Source: SVKR01 sp963649145 (lineage in GTDB: Bacteria; Bacillota; Clostridia; Oscillospirales; Oscillospiraceae). From it: a stretch of DNA of 10,340 nt. This document shows, piece after piece, positions 6,353 through 10,340 of this stretch (position 1 is the stretch's first letter; each line of letters begins with the position of its first letter). A model generated the notes under the pieces. That model searched no databases and was not told the DNA's origin. It saw only the letters and a list, made by a program, of their open reading frames with translations. The position numbers were made by a program, and so were the translations under genes. Location: assembly GCA_963649145.1 (NCBI GenBank), contig CAVJGI010000073.1, positions 1-10,340 on the forward strand, given 5' to 3'.

Positions 6353-7192
6353 ATGTGGAAGCTTTATGACGATCTTTATATCGGCATCCCGTCCGGCATC
6401 ACCATCGACGGCTGCGTCATCGGCGACGAGTGGGTCACGGTGCGCGCCAATGGCAGCATCGGCATCGCCCGCATGCTGGAAAAGCCCTGCCGCAGCGGTG
6501 ACGAGTTCATCGGCGCTTACCTGCGCGACACCGCCTGCCACCTCCATTGGGACAGCCTCACGAAAGCCGCCGTCGGCGTCGCCGCGCTCAATGCGTGGTA
6601 TAACACCCCGGAGCGCGTCGCCGGGCTTGACGGCAAGGGCGAGTTCGGCTATACCCACGTTCCCGAACACCGCGCCGCCGTTGTCGGCGAGTGCCCCTGC
6701 TTTGAAAAGAGCGGCTTCGCCGCCGAAGCGTTCCCGCTGCCGATGGACAAGGATTTCGACCGTGCCGCTTACGCCGCGCTGGCCGATTTCGACGTCGTCA
6801 TCGTCTCCGGCGATGCGCTGACCACCCGCGCCCTGCCCGGTCTGCTGGAGATCGTCGGCGAGGACGGAAAGGTCGTGCTGGACGGCGTGTCCGTCCCGGC
6901 GAGCGCGCTGTTCTTTGCCTTCGATATGCCCATCCGCCGCATCAACGGCTATTACCGCCGCTTCGACAACACCATGGAGACCGCCGCGCGCCTCGGTCTG
7001 CGCGATATCGAGCCCGGCATGCTGCCGTTCACCGTCGTGCCGCAGGAGCTCCACCGCGTCGTAGAATCCGAAGCCGCGAAGCGCTTCACCTCCTCCCCCT
7101 ATCAGGCGAGCAAGTTCAACCCGCAGGCTTTTAATAGGTGGGAAGGCTACGACTACGACAAGGCGGAGTGGTCGAAGATCTTTAAGTGCTGA
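6353..7192 (+). CDS. DUF4213/DUF364 (putative heavy-metal chelation) protein, 279 aa
   Basis: The N-terminal part (about 1-90: LYDDLYIGIP, IGDEWVTVRANGSIGIA) fits DUF4213, and the rest (about 105-235) fits the Rossmann-like DUF364 domain. VVGECPCF (110-117) stands where the family usually has a VGxFP-type strand, and VSGDALTTRALPGLLE (151-166) is the typical second block. A structure of this two-domain family suggested a metal-chelating active site, but no enzymatic role is established. Cysteines at 21, 46, 62, 114, 116 and 279 are visible. Residues 245-279 form an aromatic-rich C-terminal extension (SSPYQASKFNPQAF, then WEGYDYDKAEW). A purine-rich ribosome site (AAGGGGGG, to 6343) lies 9 nt before ATG 6353. 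As the third gene of the Mo/W enzyme operon it may help metal handling or maturation; that is inference. Confidence 0.85.
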   Translation: MWKLYDDLYIGIPSGITIDGCVIGDEWVTVRANGSIGIARMLEKPCRSGDEFIGAYLRDTACHLHWDSLTKAAVGVAALNAWYNTPERVAGLDGKGEFGYTHVPEHRAAVVGECPCFEKSGFAAEAFPLPMDKDFDRAAYAALADFDVVIVSGDALTTRALPGLLEIVGEDGKVVLDGVSVPASALFFAFDMPIRRINGYYRRFDNTMETAARLGLRDIEPGMLPFTVVPQELHRVVESEAAKRFTSSPYQASKFNPQAFNRWEGYDYDKAEWSKIFKC

Positions 7193-7198
7193 CGCACT

Positions 7199-7231
7199 CA
7201 AATGAGACCCGCTTCGCTGGGCTCTCATTTG
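7199..7231. repeat. Hairpin right after the Mo/W operon
   Basis: CAAATGAGA (7199-7207) pairs with TCTCATTTG (7223-7231), extended by CCC (7208-7210) against GGG (7219-7221) with C7222 bulged. It lies 7 nt after the last stop. The sequence CTCAAATGAG (7197-7206) matches the start of the repeat at 852-861, so this is copy 2 of that element; it may also protect or end the operon transcript. Confidence 0.65.
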
Positions 7232-7256
7232 AAAAGGATTCACTCCGCTCAGCGCA

Positions 7257-7286
7257 CAAAGCCCCTGCCGTTCGGCAGGGGCTTTG
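7257..7286 (+). terminator. Terminator-like hairpin of the Mo/W operon
   Basis: CAAAGCCCCTGCC (7257-7269) and GGCAGGGGCTTTG (7274-7286) form a perfect 13-bp stem with a GTTC loop. The only T run is the three T inside the 3' arm and GCACG follows, so it is not a textbook rho-independent terminator, but the stem strength and position after the last operon gene support that role. Confidence 0.6.
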
Positions 7287-7307
7287 CACGTTCCCTCCGC
7301 GCAGAGA

Positions 7308-7388
7308 ATTTTTCGGCACGCACGTGTCGCGCCGAAAAATGAATTGAAATTTATTCGCGGCGTGCGCGCCGCGAACTCTGCGAGGCTT
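7308..7388. repeat. Dispersed composite repeat, copy 2 (two hairpins)
   Basis: ATTTTTCGGC (7308-7317) pairs with GCCGAAAAAT (7331-7340). An AT-rich link (ATTGAAATTTATT) follows, then CGCGGCG (7356-7362) pairs with CGCCGCG (7367-7373) around TGCG. GTGCGCGCCGCGAACT (7362-7377) and GCGAGGCTT (7380-7388) are identical to 898-913 and 917-925. No gene is visible in 7193-7494 as a whole: it holds the operon-end hairpins, this repeat and the iscR promoter. Confidence 0.7.
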
Positions 7389-7422
7389 TTTGAGGGGGCG
7401 GCAGTTGGTCCTTTAAGCCGAA

Positions 7423-7494
7423 ATCAAAAAACCTCTTGTATTCTCCGTCGAACGATGGTATGCTGAAAACAAAGCAGCACGGGAGGTTTTTGAT
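7423..7494. promoter_or_regulatory. Inverted repeat flanking the iscR promoter
   Basis: ATCAAAAAACCTC (7423-7435) and GAGGTTTTTGAT (7483-7494) are inverted copies differing by one A/T, 47 bp apart. The left arm abuts the -35 and the right arm overlaps the ribosome site GGGAGG (7481-7486). If transcription reads through from upstream, the arms could pair and hide the ribosome site; a transcript from the local promoter would lack the left arm. Confidence 0.4.
7436..7464 (+). promoter_or_regulatory. Candidate promoter of the iscR-like gene
   Basis: TTGTAT (7436-7441), 17-bp spacer, TATGCT (7459-7464). The -35 is partial (TTG kept) and the -10 matches 4 of 6. Predicted transcription start near 7471, with the ribosome site GGGAGG at 7481-7486, 8 nt before ATG. 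Confidence 0.5.
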
Positions 7495-7926
7495 ATGCTG
7501 GTTTCTACTAAGGGTCGCTATGCGCTCCGGGTGATGCTGGAGCTGGGGCGTTATGATGCGGGGAGCTTCATCCCGCTGCCGCAGGTGGCGGAGAAGCAGC
7601 AGATCTCCGAGAAATATCTGGAGAGCATCGTCTCCGTTCTGGTCAAAGCCGGGCTCGTGGAGGGGCAGCGCGGCAAAAACGGCGGCTATCGCCTCTGCCG
7701 TCCGCTGGACCAGTACTCCGTGGGCGAGATACTGCGCCTGACGGAGGGTTCGCTCGCGCCTGTCGCGTGTCTGGAGGGGGCGGAAAACGCCTGTCCGCGC
7801 GCCGGAGAGTGCTGCACGCTGCCGCTCTGGGAAAAGCTGGACGGGCTCATCAACGGCTACTTAGATTCCGTCCGTCTCTCCGATCTCCAGCCCGCCACCG
7901 CCGCCGGCGGCTGCCCCGTGAAGTGA
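7495..7926 (+). CDS. iscR: Rrf2/IscR-family Fe-S regulator, 143 aa
   Basis: A transcriptional regulator of the Rrf2 family, most likely the IscR-type sensor of Fe-S supply. MLVSTKGRYALRVMLEL is the family N-terminus, the helix-turn-helix covers about residues 27-55 (LPQVAEKQQISEKYLESIV), and the wing is RGKNGGYRL (59-67). C92, C100 and C106-C107 (ACLEGAENACPRAGECC, followed by TLPLW) correspond to the three cluster ligands of IscR, although the first gap is longer than in E. coli IscR; such spacing is usual in Clostridia. ATG 7495 has GGGAGG 8 nt upstream. The next genes encode a cysteine desulfurase and an IscU scaffold, the standard isc context, although a terminator separates them. It probably represses them through the inverted repeat at 7980-8002. 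Confidence 0.92.
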   Translation: MLVSTKGRYALRVMLELGRYDAGSFIPLPQVAEKQQISEKYLESIVSVLVKAGLVEGQRGKNGGYRLCRPLDQYSVGEILRLTEGSLAPVACLEGAENACPRAGECCTLPLWEKLDGLINGYLDSVRLSDLQPATAAGGCPVK

Positions 7927-7936
7927 AAAAAACCGC

Positions 7937-7974
7937 GCGCCGCCCCTGATTTTCCGGGGGCGGCGCACTTTTTC
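7937..7974 (+). terminator. Rho-independent terminator after iscR
   Basis: GCGCCGCCCC (7937-7946) pairs perfectly with GGGGCGGCGC (7957-7966) around a 10-nt loop and is followed by ACTTTTTC. It lies 10 nt after the iscR stop and implies that the downstream desulfurase unit uses its own promoter. Confidence 0.85.
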
Positions 7975-7979
7975 TTCAA

Positions 7980-8002
7980 ATCCCTATTGACAAAGTAGGG
8001 AT
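7980..8002. promoter_or_regulatory. Candidate IscR/Rrf2 operator
   Basis: ATCCCTA (7980-7986) and TAGGGAT (7996-8002) are perfect 7-bp inverted arms 9 bp apart. The whole -35 box TTGACA (7987-7992) lies in the centre, so a dimer bound here would block RNA polymerase. Position upstream of desulfurase/scaffold genes and just after an Rrf2-family gene makes that protein the obvious ligand. The link is inferred. Confidence 0.7.
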
Positions 8003-8015
8003 CTCATGTCATATT
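7987..8015 (+). promoter_or_regulatory. Promoter of the MOSC-desulfurase / iscU unit
   Basis: TTGACA (7987-7992) is a perfect -35; 17 bp later CATATT (8010-8015) is a 4-of-6 -10. Predicted start of transcription is near 8022, giving a leader of about 32 nt with GGGGAAA (from 8042) as ribosome site 8 nt before ATG 8054. Confidence 0.7.
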
Positions 8016-8053
8016 AGGCATGCAAAACATACTAACGAAACGGGGAAATCACC

Positions 8054-9691
8054 ATGGCGACCATTCAGGCAATCTGCATCAGCGACGTCCGCGGCGTTCA
8101 GAAATACGAGGTCCTCTCGGCGTATCTCGTCCGGGACCACGGCATCGAGGGCGACGCCCACGCCGGGGACTGGCACCGGCAGGTCAGCCTGCTCAGCGTC
8201 GAGAGTGTGGACACGCTGCGCTCCCGCGTGCCGTTTGAGCTGAAGCCCGGCGCGTTTGCGGAAAATCTGCTCATCGCGGGGCTGCGCGTCCACGAGCTGC
8301 CGATCGGCACGCTGCTGCGCGCCGGCGAAGCGCTGCTGGAGGTGACGCAGATCGGCAAGGAGTGCCACCACGGCTGCGCCATCCGGCAGGCGGCGGGGGA
8401 CTGCGTGATGCCGCGCGAGGGCATTTTCGCGCGCGTGCTGCGTTCCGGAACGCTGCGGAAGGGCATGGAGATCTCCGTCGTCGACAAAAAGGAGCTGGAT
8501 ATTATGCATGTCTACGCGGACAACGCCGCGACCACCAAAATGAGCCGCACCGCTATCGACGCGATGCTGCCCTACTTCGACATCACTTACGGCAACCCGT
8601 CGAGCCTCCACTCCGCGGGGCAGGAGGCGGCGGAGGCGCTCGCCGCCGCGCGCGGGACCGTCGCCGCGTGCTTAAATTGCACGCCGCGCGAGGTGTATTT
8701 CACCTCCGGCGGCAGCGAGGCGGATAATCAGGCGATATTGTCCGCCGCCGCCATCGGCGAGCGGAAGGGCAAGCGCCACATCATCTCCACCGCCTTCGAG
8801 CACCGCGCGGTGCTGCACACGCTGAAAAAGCTGGAAAAGCGGGGCTTTGAGGTCACGCTCCTGCCCGTCGGCGCGACCGGCACGGTCACGGCGCAGCAGG
8901 TGGCGGACGCCATCCGGGAGGACACCTGCCTCGTCACCGTGATGTTCGCGAATAACGAGATCGGCTCGGTCCTGCCCATCGCGGAGATCGGCGCGGTCTG
9001 CCGCGAACGCGGCGTGTTGTTCCACACGGACGCGGTGCAGGCGGCGGGACACCTCCATATCGACGTGAAGGCGCAGAACATCGACCTGCTCTCCCTCTCC
9101 GGCCATAAGTTCCACGGACCGAAGGGCACCGGCGTGCTCTATGCCCGGCAGGGCGTCGCGCTCACGAATCTCATCGAGGGCGGCGCACAGGAGCGCGGCA
9201 AGCGCGGCGGCACGGAGAACATCCCCGGCATCGTCGGGCTCGCCGCGGCGCTGAAGGAGATGACGGCGAACATCGACGAGAACGCCGCCAAGGTCAGCGC
9301 CCTGCGCGATAAGCTCATCGCGGGGCTCGCGAAAATCCCCCACAGCGCGCTCAACGGCGACCCTGTGAACCGTCTGCCCGGCAACGTCAGCTTCTGCTTC
9401 GAGGGCATCGAGGGCGAGAGCCTGCTGCTCCTGCTCGACGCGAAGGGCATCTGCGCTTCGAGCGGAAGCGCCTGCACCTCCGGCTCGCTCGATCCGAGCC
9501 ACGTCCTGCTCGCCATCGGCAGACCCCACGAGGTCGCCCACGGCTCCCTGCGTCTGAGCCTCAGCGAGTGGAACACCGAGGAGGAGATCGACTATATCCT
9601 CGCCGAGACGCCGAAGATCGTCGAGTATCTGCGCAATATGTCCCCGATGTGGAAGGACCTTTGCAGCGGCAAGCGCAAATTCATTCTGTAA
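8054..9691 (+). CDS. MOSC domain-cysteine desulfurase (NifS/IscS) fusion, 545 aa
   Basis: One uninterrupted frame holds two complete proteins. Residues 1-143 are a MOSC domain of the short clostridial type: EGDAHAGDWHRQVSLL (32-47), KPGAFAEN (64-71), LEVTQIGKECHHGCAI (95-110, with C104 and C108) and MPREGIFARVL (119-129). Residues 151-545 are a full PLP-dependent cysteine desulfurase: ADNAATT (155-161), H250, D326 and Q329, PLP lysine K352 in SGHKFHGPKG, and catalytic C474 in SSGSACTSG. It should release sulfur from cysteine as a persulfide for Fe-S assembly with the downstream IscU; the MOSC part suggests sulfur transfer to a Mo/W cofactor. The link between domains is only about eight residues (VDKKELDI), and its DNA includes a ribosome site and ATG at 8504, so free desulfurase may also be made. 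Enzyme calls are firm; the fusion's role is inferred. Confidence 0.93.
   Translation: MATIQAICISDVRGVQKYEVLSAYLVRDHGIEGDAHAGDWHRQVSLLSVESVDTLRSRVPFELKPGAFAENLLIAGLRVHELPIGTLLRAGEALLEVTQIGKECHHGCAIRQAAGDCVMPREGIFARVLRSGTLRKGMEISVVDKKELDIMHVYADNAATTKMSRTAIDAMLPYFDITYGNPSSLHSAGQEAAEALAAARGTVAACLNCTPREVYFTSGGSEADNQAILSAAAIGERKGKRHIISTAFEHRAVLHTLKKLEKRGFEVTLLPVGATGTVTAQQVADAIREDTCLVTVMFANNEIGSVLPIAEIGAVCRERGVLFHTDAVQAAGHLHIDVKAQNIDLLSLSGHKFHGPKGTGVLYARQGVALTNLIEGGAQERGKRGGTENIPGIVGLAAALKEMTANIDENAAKVSALRDKLIAGLAKIPHSALNGDPVNRLPGNVSFCFEGIEGESLLLLLDAKGICASSGSACTSGSLDPSHVLLAIGRPHEVAHGSLRLSLSEWNTEEEIDYILAETPKIVEYLRNMSPMWKDLCSGKRKFIL
8486..8506 (+). promoter_or_regulatory. Internal ribosome site and start for free desulfurase
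   Basis: AAAAAGGAG (8486-8494) lies 9 nt before ATG 8504, exactly where a stand-alone nifS/iscS gene would begin (MHVYADNAATT). It lies in frame inside the fusion, with no stop codon between the MOSC domain and this ATG. It may be active, giving a 395-aa desulfurase besides the fusion, or be a relic of two formerly separate genes. Confidence 0.6.
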
Positions 9692-9709
9692 ACGAAGGAG
9701 GAACCCATT

Positions 9710-10144
9710 ATGGCACTTTATACCGAAACGGTCATGGACCACTTTATGAACCCGCGCAACGTCGGCGAGATCCCGGACGCGGACGGCGTCGGCGAGGTCG
9801 GCAACGCCAAGTGCGGCGATATTATGAAGATGTATCTGAAGGTGCGCGACAACGTCATCGAGGACGTGAAGTTCGAGACCTTCGGCTGCGGCAGCGCCAT
9901 CGCCGCGAGCTCGATGGCGACGGAGATGGTGAAGGGCAAGACCATCGAGGACGCTCTCGCCGTCACGAACAAGCAGGTCGTGGACGCCCTCGGCGGGCTT
10001 CCCGCCCACAAGCTCCACTGCTCCGTCCTCGCCGAGGAGAGCATCAAGGCGGCGGTCAAGGACTACTATGACCGCAACGGCATTGAATATGACCACAGCA
10101 AGTTCCCCGACTGCGGGGACTGCGAAGGCTGCTGCATGGTGTGA
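9710..10144 (+). CDS. iscU: IscU/NifU-type Fe-S scaffold with Cys-rich tail, 144 aa
   Basis: Scaffold on which the desulfurase builds [2Fe-2S]/[4Fe-4S] clusters. The three ligand cysteines are C35 in NAKCGD (with D37), C60 in FGCGSAIAASS and C104 in LHCSVLAEE. Residues 1-125 are the usual IscU domain. A tail (126-144) adds FPDCGDCEGCCMV, with C135, C138, C141 and C142; an analogous Cys-rich end occurs in some clostridial NifU-like proteins as I recall, and its role is not known to me. The ribosome site AAGGAGG (9695-9701) is 8 nt before ATG 9710, and the gene begins 18 bp after the fusion stop, so the two are one operon. No HscA/HscB or ferredoxin gene follows within the window. Confidence 0.96.
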   Translation: MALYTETVMDHFMNPRNVGEIPDADGVGEVGNAKCGDIMKMYLKVRDNVIEDVKFETFGCGSAIAASSMATEMVKGKTIEDALAVTNKQVVDALGGLPAHKLHCSVLAEESIKAAVKDYYDRNGIEYDHSKFPDCGDCEGCCMV

Positions 10145-10152
10145 GGGGTTTT

Positions 10153-10170
10153 CTCGCCCACAAGGGCGAG
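10153..10170 (+). terminator. Hairpin after iscU, possible terminator
   Basis: CTCGCCC (10153-10159) pairs with GGGCGAG (10164-10170) around ACAA, 8 nt after the iscU stop. It is followed by GGGTTTCAAA, so the T-tract is short and strict rho-independent termination is uncertain. Confidence 0.45.
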
Positions 10171-10176
10171 GGGTTT

Positions 10177-10310
10177 CAAATTTGAATGCGCCTTTGGCGC
10201 AAAATTTAATTTGTTTCGCGTCCGCGGGACGCGACTTACTTTCCCCCTGCGGGGAAAGTAAGCAAAGGCGCAGTTAAGGGAAAACCCTTTCGAATGGGTT
10301 TTCCCTTAAC
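10177..10310. repeat. Array of four consecutive hairpins
   Basis: In order: CAAATT (10177-10182) with AATTTG (10208-10213) enclosing GCGCC/GGCGC (10188-10192 and 10196-10200); CGCGTCC/GGACGCG (10217-10223 and 10227-10233); CTTACTTTCCCC/GGGGAAAGTAAG (10235-10246 and 10251-10262); and GTTAAGGGAAAACCC/GGGTTTTCCCTTAAC (10273-10287 and 10296-10310). All arms are perfect. The AT-rich link followed by a CGCG-based hairpin and GCGACTT parallels 7340-7377. From 10145 to the window end I see no gene. Confidence 0.7.
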
Positions 10311-10340
10311 AATCCCTTTCCTGAACGACCAAGAGGGTCT

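Noticed and set aside
5837..7243. Minus-strand open frame (468 codons) opposite the small subunit and DUF364 genes
   Set aside because: Same kind of shadow; the plus-strand genes have family motifs and ribosome sites, and the minus frame has none.
7193..7494. Molybdenum cofactor riboswitch or other structured regulatory RNA before iscR
   Set aside because: The hairpins are simple perfect inverted repeats shared with other intergenic places, with no multi-branch layout I can match to a known riboswitch.
8483..8494. Programmed frameshift at the C-AAA-AAG-G site between MOSC and desulfurase
   Set aside because: Zero-frame reading already joins both domains without a stop. A -1 shift would leave the desulfurase frame and produce a long non-family tail, so no recoding is needed.
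8672..10096. Minus-strand open frame (474 codons) opposite the desulfurase and iscU
   Set aside because: Shadow of conserved plus-strand genes; repetitive V/D/A/R composition and no recognisable domain.
10145..10340. CRISPR array
   Set aside because: The hairpins differ from each other and there are no regularly spaced direct repeats.

Overview
The window looks like chromosomal DNA from an anaerobic, fairly GC-rich member of the Firmicutes (Clostridia). The evidence is strong AGGAGG-type ribosome sites, a clostridial-style iscR/iscS/iscU locus, a DMSO-reductase-family enzyme pair of a kind common in strict anaerobes, and short hairpin repeats (GGCTCTCCC/GGGAGAGCC type) that I associate with gut Oscillospirales. 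The family assignment is an inference; no rRNA or other marker is present.

Layout. (1) 1-916: a repeat-bearing leader, then a 176-aa single-pass membrane protein and a tightly coupled 56-aa ORF whose 3' end lies inside a dispersed hairpin repeat. (2) 934-2515, minus strand: a two-gene membrane unit, a PAP2-family phosphatase and a YjdF/DUF2238-like protein overlapping by 34 bp. It has its own extended -10 promoter and ends at a long bidirectional terminator that contains the last stop codon. (3) 2533-7192: a LysR-type regulator (minus) divergent from a three-gene plus-strand operon. The operon encodes a cytoplasmic molybdenum/tungsten bis-MGD oxidoreductase, a small two-cluster ferredoxin-like partner, and a DUF4213/DUF364 protein of the putative metal-chelation type. 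The shared 255-bp intergenic region carries a good promoter for each direction and a candidate LysR site. (4) 7193-7494: an intergenic stretch packed with hairpins. (5) 7495-10144: an Rrf2/IscR-type Fe-S regulator with its own terminator, a single ORF joining an N-terminal MOSC domain to a complete NifS/IscS cysteine desulfurase, and an IscU scaffold. A perfect 7-bp-arm inverted repeat covers the -35 box of the MOSC-desulfurase promoter and is a strong candidate operator for the Rrf2 protein. (6) 10145-10340: five consecutive hairpins and no gene.

How it may work together: the LysR protein probably senses a substrate and controls the Mo/W enzyme operon. The IscR-like protein probably controls cysteine desulfurase and scaffold supply, which serves Fe-S clusters and, through the MOSC domain, perhaps sulfur transfer to the molybdenum or tungsten cofactor. 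The MOSC-NifS fusion is the most unusual item. It has the same two parts as eukaryotic molybdenum cofactor sulfurase (ABA3/MOCOS) in reversed order, lies about 860 bp downstream of a Mo/W enzyme operon, and keeps an internal ribosome site that could also make free desulfurase.
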